NCBI GenBank assembly: GCA_018105865.1
Contig: CM030841.1
Span: forward strand, 9,247,729 to 9,311,728
DNA: 64,000 nucleotides
Source of the DNA: Metaphire vulgaris
Lineage: Eukaryota; Annelida; Clitellata; Crassiclitellata; Megascolecidae
Direction: 5' to 3'
Positions 24,706 to 53,689 of this stretch are shown one piece after another. The notes under the pieces were generated by a model. The model saw nothing but the letters and a program-made list of their open reading frames with translations. It did not search any database and was not told the origin of the DNA. Made by a program: the position numbers and the translations under genes. Every line of letters begins with the position of its first letter. Within the stretch, counting starts at the first letter, position 1.

Positions 24706-24925
24706 CTACTATACTTTCCTACGAAAGATACCCCAGACCAGTTAACCTCTCTTATTGACGACCTGTGAAAAACACATTTACAGTTTAGGAGATGTATTGC
24801 ATCGATGAACATAAACCTGACAAATGATTGACTCGGAGGGTTTTAAAAATAAATTTCAGCAAATTTGCTCTTCCTATCTTGTCAGCCAGTTGTGATTTTA
24901 AACATCAGCACGCGAATGATGAATC

Positions 24926-24930
<5 letters not shown>

Positions 24931-25008
<78 letters not shown>

Positions 25009-25222
25009 GACAGAGACATAGACAGAGACAGAGACAGACAGAGACAGAGACAGAGACAGACAGAGACATAGACAGAGACAGAGACAGACAGAGACAGAGA
25101 CAGAGACAGACAGAGACATAGACAGAGACAGAGACTGAGACAGACAGGCAGAGAAAGAGACACGGAGAGACATAGAGAGAGAGAGAAAGAGACATCGAGA
25201 GACAGAGACAGAGGCATAAAAA
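24931..25222. repeat. (GA)n - (GACA)n - (GACAGA)n compound microsatellite
   Basis: A GA run (24931-24960), a GACA tetranucleotide run (24961-25008), then a higher-order block built of GACAGA and GACA units to about 25222. The SLSVCLSV-type frames are artefacts. Confidence 0.95.
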
Positions 25223-25599
25223 CAGACGGAGTCACTCGTTGAATTTAACCGAAATTTTCGAACATGTGCTCTATAAATAGAACATTATCTGATTCTTCTT
25301 ATTTCCTTTGACAATTATTCTAAACAGTTGCTTGATAATTCGTTCCAAGCGGATCCATTCTCATGAGTCGCAAATTGCTCACAAGAGCGTCATTCTATGG
25401 GAGACCGATCGCTTCCCCATTGTAGGCAATTAGTCTAGCTGCTAATTTTAATCAAGTGAAATTCTTAGTCACAAAATACCATACCAACTTCAATTATAGA
25501 AAAGTATTGGTTGAAAACTATTTTGCTATTTCTATGATAATAACTCCGTATTGTAATCTATTCCTGGAATTAGGTACCTACTGGCGCATAATAAATTAT

Positions 25600-25603
25600 T
25601 AGT

Positions 25604-25685
<82 letters not shown>
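25600..25685. repeat. (AAT)n microsatellite
   Basis: About 28 AAT units. Confidence 0.95.
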
Positions 25686-25687
<2 letters not shown>

Positions 25688-25744
25688 TTATCAATCCATT
25701 TTGAGCTGAGCTTATGGAAATCCCGGTCCATGCTGCTTTGCACC

Positions 25745-26165
25745 CGTCATCATCATGTTCTCTGTCCTGGGACAAGTTCAGGGCTCCATTGTTTCCATTC
25801 CTCTCTGCGTCTTGCTTCCTCCTTGACTTCTGAATAGGTCTTACGACGCTGTGTGTCTGTTTTCATCATCCAGTCAAATAGCATCCTCCTTGATCTTCCT
25901 TTTGTCCTTCTTCCTGATATTCTTCCCTCATTATTACTGTTCTGAGTAATGATTCTCCTCTTAGTACGTGTCCAATCCAGTTCCTCTGTCTTTTTCTGAC
26001 GGTACTGATTATCGATCTTTGTTCGTCCACCATCTTTAGTACTTCATCGTTTGTTTTCTTGTCCGTCCACTTGATGTTTTCCATTCTTCTCCATATCCAC
26101 ATTTCGAATTGTGACCAGATTTTTTATGTCATTCTTCTGGAGAGTCCAGGTTTCTGGAAGGGGGT
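25745..26165 (-). pseudogene. LINE ORF2 C-terminal remnant
   Basis: The minus-strand frame gives MWIWRRMENIKWTDKKTNDE, then VLKMVDEQRSIISTV, RKRQRNWIGHVLRGESLLRT and a GRP-like tail. This is the conserved C-terminus of the LINE type also seen at 5590 and 27115. The reading shifts frame near 26100. The fragment at 38310 is another copy of its 3' end. Confidence 0.85.
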
Positions 26166-27114
26166 TTTCATATCGATCGTGACAAGATCCATTTTTTTTT
26201 TTTTTGAGCTGACAAGCCAAAAAGGTCGTCACCTTCGTATTCTTTATTTTTTATATTTTCCTCCTCTTAGAAAATGTTTCCAGTTCAGTGGGGTTTGACC
26301 CGATGGAAAAGCATGTAAAAATATGTTTTCCCATCAGCCAAGGGGGTTTCCCAAACCCCCTTTATCTCCTCCTGACATCATGAAATCTAGTCATAGTACT
26401 GTAAAGGCCTAAGTCAAATACATAATAATAGCAATTGGACATATTTCCAGTTCTGTTCTATCCAAATTGCTGCAGTTCCTCAACTTGAAACTTCCCTTGT
26501 CAGTTAAATATATTTGGAACTTTAGAATTTTAGATCAAAATGATCCTCTTGTTACAAATAGTTATGTGTAATTTATAATTGTAAAAAAATGAGCCAAAAA
26601 TTGCAAATTTGTCAAATCTATTGCTAACAGCTCAACATAAAAACTTTGGAGTAAGCAGTACTCATGGTAAAAAACCTGATTATTTCAACAATGACGATAT
26701 ACAAATTGGTTGCAATTTACAAATGACAAACATGAGAAAACTAGATGTCAATAGACAAGACTAGAACTTGATTAAACTGTTCCTGGTTTTAAAACATATG
26801 CAGTAACATTCCAAAGCCATACTTACGGTAGTCTGCCAGTTTTAAAATTGCATTGTTGAATCACCAAAAGGAACCAATCATTCAACAAGTGAATAGAATT
26901 TCATTAAATTGAATAGCGCATGTACCAAATTTACAAAAACCAACGCTGTAAATTTGTTGGCATTTATATTTTCTGATTTCAAAATAAAATAGCAAAATTA
27001 TAGGTATTTAATTCTGGAAAAATCCATTCCGGCTGTCTCATTCTCCCGGAAAGGACCACTGCGGGACATTTTCTTCGATCCAGACCCGGCCAATCCGGGA
27101 CACCTGGTCACCCT
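26166..27114. other. Insertion mosaic between two LINE pieces
   Basis: About 0.95 kb separates two parts of one LINE type. It contains poly-T plus a GACAAGCCAAAAAGGTCGTC motif (about 26191-26232) near its left end. At its right end is the inverted terminus AGGGTGACCAGGTGTCCCGG (minus strand, to about 27114), typical of a hAT end. A full single element was not resolved. Confidence 0.5.
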
Positions 27115-27480
27115 ATCTTTCAATGCTTCCAGCTTTTGTATGTCTTTCTTCTGGAGAGTCCAGGTTTCTGAGGCATACAAAGTGACACTCCATATCAACG
27201 TTTTATCAGTCTCTTCTGGAATGACCTGGATCTTCCACTTGATTGATTTCCAGAAAGGCTTGTTTTCCCATCGATTGATTCTTCTCTTTATCTCCTCCTG
27301 GCATCTGGAATCTTCTGTTATTATAGAAGTAGCATAATTGTGACCTGTTCCAGTTCTGTTTATCAACCGTTATGGTGAATCTAGGTGGATTTTTCTCTTT
27401 GTTATTACCATGATTTTTGTTTTTAGAGTGTTTATTTTCATGCCATATTCTTTTCATGTTGTATTTTGTATTTTTGCTTT
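27115..27480 (-). pseudogene. LINE ORF2 remnant, upstream part
   Basis: The minus-strand frame shows KTLIWSVTLYASETWTLQKK followed by DIQKLEAL. These are the residues that normally precede the FEMWIWRRMEK block found in the piece at 25745-26165. A stretch of about 35 bp (27137-27172) is repeated at 26125-26158, at the edge of the other piece. Confidence 0.75.
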
Positions 27481-27484
27481 GCAC

Positions 27485-28289
27485 CCGTAACGTACGTTTA
27501 TTGAAATGTCAGTGGACCTGGGTAAGAGATTTCTGCTTAGAGGAAGAGGAAGAGGACAAGAGCTTTCCCTTGTCGATAGTGGATGTCAGAAGCGTTTTCA
27601 TAGTTTCAGACTTCAATCCCGTTGCAATTCCCACAGCTACAAGCAAACCGCATGCAATCCTGTTTAACAGACAGTTTATTGTTCGTGGCTGACTAACAAC
27701 GAACAAACAATACACAGCAGACAATGGCACTCTATTGCATCTACGGACGATATCGGTGTGTTTACTACAGTAATCGTAGAAAGAACTTTTGCTGCTGATT
27801 CACGAGAACACAAATGAGTCATCAATCGACACGGCGTCACCCGCAAATTCTCAAAGTGCAAAAACCGCAAACCGAAAATTAATACTGCTGGCCAATCATA
27901 GGCGATGATTATGGACCCGTCACCCGTATCACCCCAAATGTCACGGATGGATGACCGCGATTTAATGAAGAAGATAGGGCACGGCTCTGCAGTCATCTCG
28001 AATGGATGGGTTTCTGCTGGGTGCTAAGCCATCGGTCGTTGTATGAGGCAACAATCACCGCCCCCTAAGTGCCGACGTAGGTTTGACCCGACCTACTCTC
28101 TTACGATAAAACGAGGGATTGTTTAAGTCCATGGCCTAGTTCCTGGCTGTTATCGTACGGCAGAGTAACTAGGAAACCCACTCTACTCTGCAGAAACTTT
28201 GACAAATAAGCCAATCAATGCATAAGACGCCAGCGACTCTTAAACTTATTCAAAGGAACTAATCGTGGTTACACACGGAAAGAAGAAGA
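27485..28289. other. Upstream region of the metalloprotease gene
   Basis: No repeat family was recognised. A CCAAT sequence lies at 28211-28215, about 75 bp before the start codon. No TATA box was seen. The transcription start cannot be placed. Confidence 0.3.
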
Positions 28290-45699
<17,410 letters not shown>

Positions 45700-45717
45700 T
45701 AGAGGCGAAGTTGATAG

Positions 45718-46012
45718 CAGGGGCGTAGCCAGGAATCCGATTGGGGTGGTGGTGGTAAAAATTGGGAGGGTATATATTGTTATATATATTATATATAATG
45801 TATGTTATATATAATGTATATTATATATATATTATATATTATATATGCATCTATAAATATATATACCGGACTAAGTTACAATCTCTGACTCTCTAGGACT
45901 TTTCCTAAGTAATCTTAAGACTCGCCTATTCACCATCGGTTATACGTAGTATTGTAAAGCGCTCTTGTCTTTGGCCATTTTTGTCATGCTTATTGCGCTA
46001 TATAAATTGTCC

Positions 46013-46061
<49 letters not shown>

Positions 46062-46142
46062 ATATATGTTATATATACTGTATTATATATACTGATTGGG
46101 GGTATACAGTATGTACCGATATGCCCCGTCGCTACGCCCCTG
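45718..46142. mobile_element. hAT-like MITE in the 3' UTR, with nested LINE tail
   Basis: Ends are CAGGGGCGTAGCCAGGA and GTCGCTACGCCCCTG, flanked by the perfect 8-bp duplication gttgatag. Begins 18 bp after the stop codon. Its TA-rich interior contains a LINE 3' end (45890-46020). Confidence 0.95.
45890..46059 (+). pseudogene. LINE 3'-UTR remnant with (AAT)n tail
   Basis: A decayed LKTxLF-coding stretch (CTTAAGACTCGCCTATTCA), then TGTAAAGCGCT..GCTTATTGCGCTATATAAAT and an AAT tail. Typical of the 3' end of L2/CR1-like LINEs. Confidence 0.65.
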
Positions 46143-46388
46143 GTTGATAGGAACGTAAAACATTTCGTCCTCTCTTACTGTCTCTTAGGCAAAGTATTTA
46201 TATTGCGACATTGCAGTCGTATCGTATGCGAATATTAATGTAAATGTAAAATTCTTGGACACAGCTTAAAATTTTTACTTAAACACCTTAACAAAACGTA
46301 CAAGTTCACCTACTGTCTGTCATTAGCGTAGCCACATAGGGGCACAAGAAGCGGCGGATCCCTTATTCAGGCATAGACCAGTTGTGAG

Positions 46389-46551
46389 CAGTGCTTTATC
46401 CAGACTCCAGGCCTAGGGGGGGGGGGCAATTGACTTGGCTGAAGAGGAAGAGGCACAGATCAATGCAAAAAATTAGTGTCAGTGCTGGGAGTTTTGGTGA
46501 CATTTTTGTGGTTTTTAGGAATCTCTTCCTAGCAGTATGGATAAAACACTG
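46389..46551. mobile_element. hAT-like MITE (CAGTGCTTTATCCAGACTCC family)
   Basis: A 163-bp element with ends CAGTGCTTTATCCAGACTCC and ATGGATAAAACACTG, flanked by the perfect 8-bp duplication gttgtgag. Confidence 0.93.
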
Positions 46552-46629
46552 GTTGTGAGATTTCTGCAAAACCGATTAGAACATTTATCTGGGCCAAACA
46601 TCCGATAAGCTGTCTTATGGACTGATAAT

Positions 46630-46804
46630 CAGGGCCGGATTAAGGTCCGAGTGGGCCGGGGGGCTGAGAAAAAAGGCCGTTGCCTATAGCTATACTGATA
46701 ATCTCTGACGAGCAAAAAAGGTTATCTCGAAAATCGGTGGGCCTATTTTCATGGTCGGCCTGGGGCTGCAGACCCCTCATCTCCCGCCTTTTAATATGGC
46801 CCTG
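46630..46804. mobile_element. hAT-like MITE (CAGGGCCGGATTAAGG family)
   Basis: A 175-bp element with ends CAGGGCCGGATTAAGG and CTTTTAATATGGCCCTG, flanked by the perfect 8-bp duplication ctgataat. The interior has GACGAGCAAAAAAGGTTATC. Confidence 0.95.
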
Positions 46805-47062
46805 CTGATAATGAGCCCCAAATCTCAAGATTTGAGTCTATAGTATTGTCCTGAATTTGTGGCCCCGTTGGGGATCTCACGACACTCCCTCAACTCGATA
46901 GTCGGAACTGACTGGCCAAGTTGGCCTGTATAGATCATGGTGCCCCTATAGTGCAACCCTGGTTACGCCACTGTTGTTTGGATGCTTATTTGATGTTATA
47001 ATTTTGTGTCTATACTGTAGCAATTGCAAAAATTATTATCAATATTACTGTTACTGTATTTT

Positions 47063-47427
47063 CAGGCCCTCCGAGAGGGGGGTCAGGGGGGGCAACTGCA
47101 CAGGGGCCCGGCGGTCTGGAGGGGGCCCGGGCCGATGATGAATATGTATAATTAACAATAAAATGAATAATAACACTAAAGAATGGTTAAAAATGTCAGT
47201 TCAGCAGAGGGGCCCGGCGAGCACCAAGGGGGCCCGGGACACAGTGCTAAATAAACGACAAACGACGAGCAAAAAAAAAAAAAAAAAAAAGGTCGTCAAC
47301 ATTTATAATAAACGGCTGACGAGCAAAAAAAAAAAAAAAAAAAAAGGTCGTCAAGAAAAAATTATGACTTGTCAAGGGCCCGTCGGCCATTCTGCACAGG
47401 GGCCCGGAATTTCTCTCGGAGGGCCTG
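47063..47427. mobile_element. hAT-like MITE (CAGGCCCTCCGAGAG family)
   Basis: A 365-bp element with ends CAGGCCCTCCGAGAG and CTCTCGGAGGGCCTG, flanked by the perfect 8-bp duplication tgtatttt. Two tandem motif copies carry A-runs of about 20 and 21. Confidence 0.96.
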
Positions 47428-47435
47428 TGTATTTT

Positions 47436-48652
47436 TACCACCATCATTATTACTACTATAGCATCATCGCTCGTATTATTCTAATTATGCTATACTGTAT
47501 ATTATTATAATTATATATATATATCATTACCGGTACATAATAATGATCATCATCATCGCGATTACTATTACGTCACCAAACCAGGGAGGTGTGTACGATT
47601 AAAGTTTATTTATTAAAGTAGACATACCTTTCAATGATGTGATACATGTCGCAGTTTCTCATTATAATCATTAATATTGTTCAATTGGCAATTTTATGCA
47701 ATGTCTTAATTAGGTGAATTAGATAGTTGTTACCTCAAAGCGCAGGGTTGAAACTTTTACGATTTATATACATGTATTTATGTATTGATTAATTTCCACA
47801 AGGCTCAATGCTGCTATGCATATACATATAAATTTACGCATTTTACTGTATATATGACGAGTATGCAGTTGGACTGTAATAATGTCTACAGCAGTAATTA
47901 TGACCTAGTTATCTTTCTGAAGCGGCTCATGTGCTACGGTATTTACCTCTTTTTATCTCAACATTTCTGTTTATATAAAAGAAAAGCGAAACTGCTGTTT
48001 TTTTAATAATCGGATTCGATATTTGTCCTGAACATTGACAATGATAATCTACAGTAAGCGCTTGATTAATTATAATGTTTGACGTTCTTATCGGCCGCCG
48101 TTTACCAATCTTTAGTTAGATTAGTCAATTCTTTTGATCTGTTATTTCAACATCATTCGTGTCTGAGTTATCGATAGAGTTGCCTAGATTAATTTGCGGG
48201 TGAATTGTTGCTACATTATATAGTTCATATAGGCCTATTGGTATGTTCTGTTGATTTTTCAATGTATTTCTCAAGTAAATAAATTTGCAGTTACAATACC
48301 AGTACACCATTGTGTATTACAACATCACCGCTAATCACACAGAGCATTCGCTACAAATTAAGTAGACACTCCGTTATTTGACAAGTAGACAAGTAATTAT
48401 AGACAAGTAATTATCATTATAACGCACAACAGCATTTCATTGGAAAATAGCAAACATCCGGCAAAAATCAACTATTAAAAAGTTATTTAAGCGACCTGAG
48501 ATGCATTTAGATTACAACATTCGGTGTCGCTCTCGAGAAATCTTTTCTGCCTGTTACCCGAGGGTAACCTAGCTGAGGTACTGCCAGTACTGGTCCGCCT
48601 TCTGTTTCACTGTGTGAGAGTGAAGTCGACACGAAGCTCAGCGATGGGAGGT
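47436..48652. other. No gene recognised
   Basis: AT-rich sequence with no supported coding or RNA gene. Confidence 0.45.
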
Positions 48653-48950
48653 CAGGGTTATTTCTAGGATTGTGAATATTGGGAGTGTCGGGAAAATTTG
48701 GGGTGTCGGAATTTGGGGATCTCTGCCGAAAAAGTCTGACAAGCAAAAAAACCCGTATCAAGTCTCCAAAAAAGAGCCTGACAAGCAAAAAAACAAAAAG
48801 GTCACCCCTGCCTCAGATTGGAGGGGGTGTTGGGGGTGTCGGGTCTCAAATTCGGGTGGTGTTAGGGGTCTCAAGATATCCCTGGATTTGGGATGTCGAT
48901 CTCAGATTAGGGGTGTTAGGAGTGTTAGGAGGTGTGTAAAAATATCCCTG
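48653..48950. mobile_element. hAT-like MITE (CAGGGTTATTTCTAGGA family)
   Basis: A 298-bp element with ends CAGGGTTATTTCTAGGATTG and GTGTAAAAATATCCCTG. Octamers tgggaggt / cgggaggt match at 7 of 8. Two CTGACAAGCAAAAAAA motif copies. Same family as 8121, 16629 and 59748. Confidence 0.9.
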
Positions 48951-48959
48951 CGGGAGGTA

Positions 48960-50004
48960 TATCGGTATATATATATATACCTCCAAAATCAATCTACCTT
49001 AAAGTTTTTTATGTAGTTGTTTCTCGTCCTTGACCCAGGACATATTTGATATTGTGCCAGTGTCGCGTTTCTTTTACTGTTAGTTTCTTTTAGGGTTAGT
49101 AGCCGTATTGTTCACATGTGGAACATTAACATTTGTTTTGATTTTGAAATAGCAATGACTAGTTAAGATTCATACCACCCGTCTTCCAATCAAATTATTG
49201 GCTACGTCTAGCCGATGGATCTACAAAGACCCTCTATATAGGAGTATCCAGAACAATCTCTATGGTCACTGATCTATGCCCACCAGCAAGAAATCTGCTT
49301 CTGCCATTGGCGTCTATTAATAGACAACAATGGTTTCTATGGTTTCTGCCCACCAGTGGGCGGAGCAACCGGACCTTATTGGTAAACACTGGATACCCCT
49401 ATTAAGTAGACAGTAGAGCGAATCCCCACGACGATTTAAAGCTTCGTGGACGCTGAGTGTCAAAATGAACAATAATTTCACGGAGTAATATCCATTTTGC
49501 TATCGTAGCCGAAGTGTCTCGTCGTTCGTCTGAACAGAACACTTAAGACTAAGATTGTAAATAAGATTAATACCCTTTAATTTGAAGTGATCAATTTTAT
49601 TAGTATTGTAGGCCCCTACTACTTGTGCTTGGGTCGAAATAGCCGTACGCAGACCACGCCAATAAAAGTCCGCTCATCGACGGTGGGCGCTTAACCGCCC
49701 GAGAAGATACGAACATCTCCAACGGTCAATTCCAAGATATGAACTCGGCTAGACAGGCCGACTCTACGCAAAGTCCACGCTCTATATACGCTGTGCCACG
49801 GGCGAGCGCCAAACGCATTCAAAATCTAATTTTAAAAAGTCAAGCAGGCGCCACATACCCCTGCAGCATCGAATGGAGAGCACTTAAATATTTTATCGGA
49901 GAAGTTGAATGGATCCTGTAATTGCGCTGATTCCGAAGACGTCCTCTAGGTCGTCTTGCCTGAACGAACTCCGTCCATTGCACACTACACTGGAATTTAG
50001 TCGC
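48960..50004. other. No gene recognised
   Basis: The 60-codon open frame at 49739-49921 is unsupported. No repeat family was identified. Confidence 0.4.
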
Positions 50005-50137
50005 CAGTGCCTGGGCATCCCCCCCCAAAAAAAAAAATTTTTGGGAGTACAAGTGGAGATTACCTTTTTTGCTCGTCAGACTTTTTCGCGTCCGGAATAA
50101 GCCCCCCCCCCAAATGAATTGCTGCGCGACGCCACTG
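50005..50137. mobile_element. Probable hAT-like MITE
   Basis: Starts CAGTGCCTGGGCATCCCC and ends GCGCGACGCCACTG. Octamers ttagtcgc / atagtctc match at 6 of 8. One GCTCGTCAG motif is present. Confidence 0.6.
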
Positions 50138-50234
50138 ATAGTCTCTCGATGATATTCCACACTGGCTGCAATTTGTCACACATTGATTTTGGTATTTCAC
50201 TCTCTTCACTCTACAGTGAGTTTCATATTGTTAA

Positions 50235-50259
50235 CAACAACAACAACAACAACAACAAC

Positions 50260-50326
<67 letters not shown>
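50235..50326. repeat. (AAC)n to (AAT)n microsatellite
   Basis: AAC units change to AAT units at about 50260. Confidence 0.95.
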
Positions 50327-50516
50327 TGTCCTAAGTGAACTCCGCGAACCGGAAAGTATGATTCTATTCCTACGACACATATTCATTTGCATTGGAGCTT
50401 AACACAATAAAATATAAATTTTCAATTATTTTTATCACAATGATATTAAACATACTGCTCCAGACAATTAATATGTCATTTTTAAATGGCTGTCGCCGAC
50501 CATGTGGAGTTGGGGC

Positions 50517-50686
50517 CAGGGCGCGATTTGTAGGGGGAAGGAGGAATCTCCCCTACTGCCCAACTGCATCCCCTACTGCTACATCCCCCCACCACTACTA
50601 CCTCCACTGCTACATTTCCCAACAACTACATCACCCCCAAGCTCGACATATTTCCCCCACTGCCCCAGGTCACAAATCGCACCCTG
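50517..50686. mobile_element. hAT-like MITE (CAGGGCGCGATTTGTA family)
   Basis: A 170-bp twin of the element at 30454, with ends CAGGGCGCGATTTGTA and CACAAATCGCACCCTG and the perfect 8-bp duplication gttggggc. Confidence 0.95.
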
Positions 50687-51001
50687 GTTGGGGCCATAAA
50701 GTCAAACCCGACCAGATTCACGTGATCAGCACTTAATCCTTCGCGATTGATCATCATGCACTGAATGTAAAACTTTGTAGCATCAACATTTTCCATAAAA
50801 CAAAGGTTATGTGAGATGTCACCAGACGGCGTCAAACTTTGACGTTTTGTTACCATGTCTAAAAGCAGTGCATTTATGACAATATACGAGCGGAAATCGA
50901 AAAAATAAGTTTATATTTTCTCCGCATCATTTCGTTCAGAATTGAAAATATTATGTTTTCAACTGCATCTTTTGCTTTCTATCCTTGTGATAATTTGACG
51001 C

Positions 51002-51102
<101 letters not shown>

Positions 51103-51346
51103 TCCAAACGTAGCTGTATCGATGGCGTAATGCATTTTTTAAATATTACATGTGCATGCCACGAATAGGGTCGCGACATATTACGAAGCCGCCGAAGTAG
51201 GCCGCGGTTCCGAAATGTTTGGGAAACCCTGGTCTAAAAGACACGATTGAGAAGAGATTTAGACTTAACCGAAGCTTAGATTCCGAATCCCAAAACACTT
51301 AACCGACCATCGACTGATAGCCTATATTAAGTGCGCCATTATTTAA

Positions 51347-51416
51347 TTCTTCTTCTTCTTCTTCTTCTTCTTCTTCTTCTTCTTCTTCTTCTTCTTCTTC
51401 TTCTTCTTCTTCTTCT
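51347..51416. repeat. (TTC)n microsatellite
   Basis: About 23 TTC units. Confidence 0.95.
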
Positions 51417-51739
51417 GGTGCCATGTATTTCTACGTTTGCGATTATGGCAGTGTCGAACGTAGACTTGATGAAGCCCTAAGCTATATACAAAGTCTGGAG
51501 GCCCCAATCGGAACTCGAAAGCGTACCATATATATTAGTATAAAATAACGAAACTTTATTTATATAGCTTGTTACTTTAAAACTATATATATATCTTATT
51601 ATATAATTCTCGATGTCCGGTCTGTCTGTCGGTCACGATACACGGCAGATTTTGCAAGACGCTGTCGCCATAACAACGAAATTGTTTAATCAAAACTGTC
51701 TAAAAAACGCAGCGTTTAACGAAGCGTCTTAATTACAGC

Positions 51740-52495
51740 TTAAACCCCCGTTCCCCTTCCCTCTTCCCATCTCTCTCCCAATCGCCCCGGCCCTAACCCA
51801 TCCTCTTTCCGGCCCCAACCCATCCCCGCCCGCCCTACCCCACAGGCCCCAAACCCCCGTTTCCCCTTCCCTCCCCATCCCTCTCCCAATCCCCCTTCCC
51901 TCTCCCCATCCCTCTCCCAATCCCCCTTCCCTCTCCCCATACCTCTCCCAATCGCCCCTGGCCCTAACCCATCCCCTTTCCGGCCCCAACCCATCCCCGC
52001 CCGCTCTACCCCACAGGCCCCAAACCCCTGTTCCCCTTCCTCTCCCCCCCCTCCTCCCAATCCCTCTTCCCTCTCCCCATACCTCTCCCAATCGCACCGG
52101 CCCCAACCCATCCCCTGCTCCGCCCTACCCCACAGGCCCCAAACCTTTGTTCCCCTTCCATCTCCCATCCCTCTCCCAACAACCCCCTCCCCTCTCCCCA
52201 TCCCTCTCCCAGTCACTGCGGCCTCACACACACCCCCAGGCCCCAAACCATACCCGCCCCGCCCTACCCCACAGGCCCCAAATCCCCGTTCCCATTGCCT
52301 CCCCATCCCTCTCCCAACCCCTTATCCCGTCTCCCCGCCCATCCCCAATCGCCCCAGCCCCAACCCATCACCGCTCCGCCCTACCCCACCGGCCCCAAAC
52401 CCCGTCCCCAAACCTACACAACGCTGCTCCGAAAACCCGTACAACCCACTTTCCTCCTCCCAAACCTCCCTCCCTCTCCCAATGCCCTGCCCCCC
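51740..52495. repeat. CT-rich minisatellite
   Basis: Units of roughly 115-175 bp anchored by CCCCACAGGCCCCAAAC (about 51838, 52010, 52128, 52269 and a variant near 52386). Each contains CCATCCCTCTCCCAATC sub-repeats. The strong C/G strand bias yields long Gly-rich minus-strand frames that are artefacts. Confidence 0.88.
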
Positions 52496-52644
52496 GTTAT
52501 TATATGTATATTTACTTCTTCCTAACCTCAATACCTATTTTTTAAATTTAACCCTTCAAGTGGGGATTAAATTTTCAGAAGCCGTCACCGTACTGGGGAT
52601 TTAATTTTTGGAAAAGCGTTCTTCAGAAATGATTGCTGTAACGT

Positions 52645-53130
52645 TTTAAATTTGCTATATCTCAGGCTATATAGGAGCTAAAAAGATCAGGTTTGCACCA
52701 TTGTTTAGATTTTGTATTCCTCTTTCTAACCGTCCGTGCAAAACAAAAAAATGGGGATAGATTCCACTTTACGGCCTAAAATATCACCCTCTCTCCCCCA
52801 AAAAATTTCAAAGCCCCTAGCAAAAAATTTTCAGCGATTACCCCACTTTAGTCAGCGGCAAAGTTGTAAAGGGATGTAAGAGGAACAAAATAAACCAAAA
52901 AGTGTGAAAATCGGTTGACATATGGTAAAGATCTATCAATTCTAACCCGATGACCCCAATGTTTGAACATAGTTATTATCGGTGAATTTCGCGAAAGTTT
53001 TGAATTCTGAGAAAATTTCAAAATTTTTTGAATTTGCTATATCTCAGGCTATATAAGAGCTAAGAAGATGAGGTTTGCACCATTGTTTAGCTTTTTTATT
53101 CCTCTTTCTTAACGTCCGTGCAAAACAAAA
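52645..53130. repeat. Direct repeat pair, about 105 bp each
   Basis: 52645-52748 and 53027-53130 share TTTGCTATATCTCAGGCTAT, then GGTTTGCACCATTGTTTAG and CGTCCGTGCAAAACAAAAA, spaced about 380 bp apart. Confidence 0.85.
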
Positions 53131-53595
53131 AGTCCAGCGTTCACGAGGTTTGCGACAATCAAGTGAGAATGAGTAGCAGGCTGTTGCTCGGCGTACAAAA
53201 GCAGCACGACAAACAAGAGAATCAAGCACTGCATGTCGTTCGACACTGCCAAATTATTATACTATATAGTTGACTATCAAGTTTCAGAAAATTCATACGA
53301 ATGGGCGTTAACTCGACTGAAGGAAAAGGCGGCGAGTTAAGGACAATTAATTGCGCAAAATGCTATTGCATTTGCGCAAAATCGGGTGCTAAAACAGCCA
53401 ATCTCCCCCGTCATTTTTGACGGGTAAATACCTAGTATATATATATATATATATTATGCCCTCGGTACTTCATTCCCGAAGGTCTTATGAAAAAAGTGTC
53501 CGGAGACATTAAGAAATTGTGTGGCTACCTCTCGTCCGGTTCGAGGTCCGGAAAAGTTCCTCGAAAAGCAATGGCGTTGAATCGCTGCAGACTAA

Positions 53596-53598
<3 letters not shown>

Positions 53599-53642
<44 letters not shown>
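53599..53642. repeat. (TA)n microsatellite
   Basis: An uninterrupted TA run. Confidence 0.95.
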
Positions 53643-53643
<1 letters not shown>

Positions 53644-53689
53644 CGCGAATTATTGCATATGATTTCGATGTAATTAGATTTAATCCTTA

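Larger units (their letters stand above)
46321..46973. mobile_element. Outer hAT-like element holding two nested MITEs
   Basis: Starts CATTAGCGTAGCCAC and ends GGTTACGCCACTG, remnants of the CAGTGGCGTAGCCAGG termini. Octamers ctgtctgt / ttgtttgg match at 5 of 8. Elements at 46389 and 46630 lie within it. Confidence 0.5.
51608..53435 (+). mobile_element. Helitron-like element (probable, non-autonomous)
   Basis: The 3' end is a hairpin CCCGTCATTTTTGACGGG followed 7 bp later by CTAG and then T (53432-53436). This is the Helitron signature of a hairpin before CTRR at an A|T target. The 5' end reads TCTCGATGTCCGGTCTGTCT, like the TC start of animal Helitrons. The interior has the CT-rich minisatellite and a direct repeat. 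No Rep/helicase coding was seen, so it would depend on another copy. The 5' boundary is less certain. Confidence 0.6.

Noticed and set aside
51729..52545. Gly-rich 188- and 125-codon minus-strand frames and Pro-rich plus-strand frames
   Set aside because: Products of the strand-biased CT-rich minisatellite, with no domain and no splice context.
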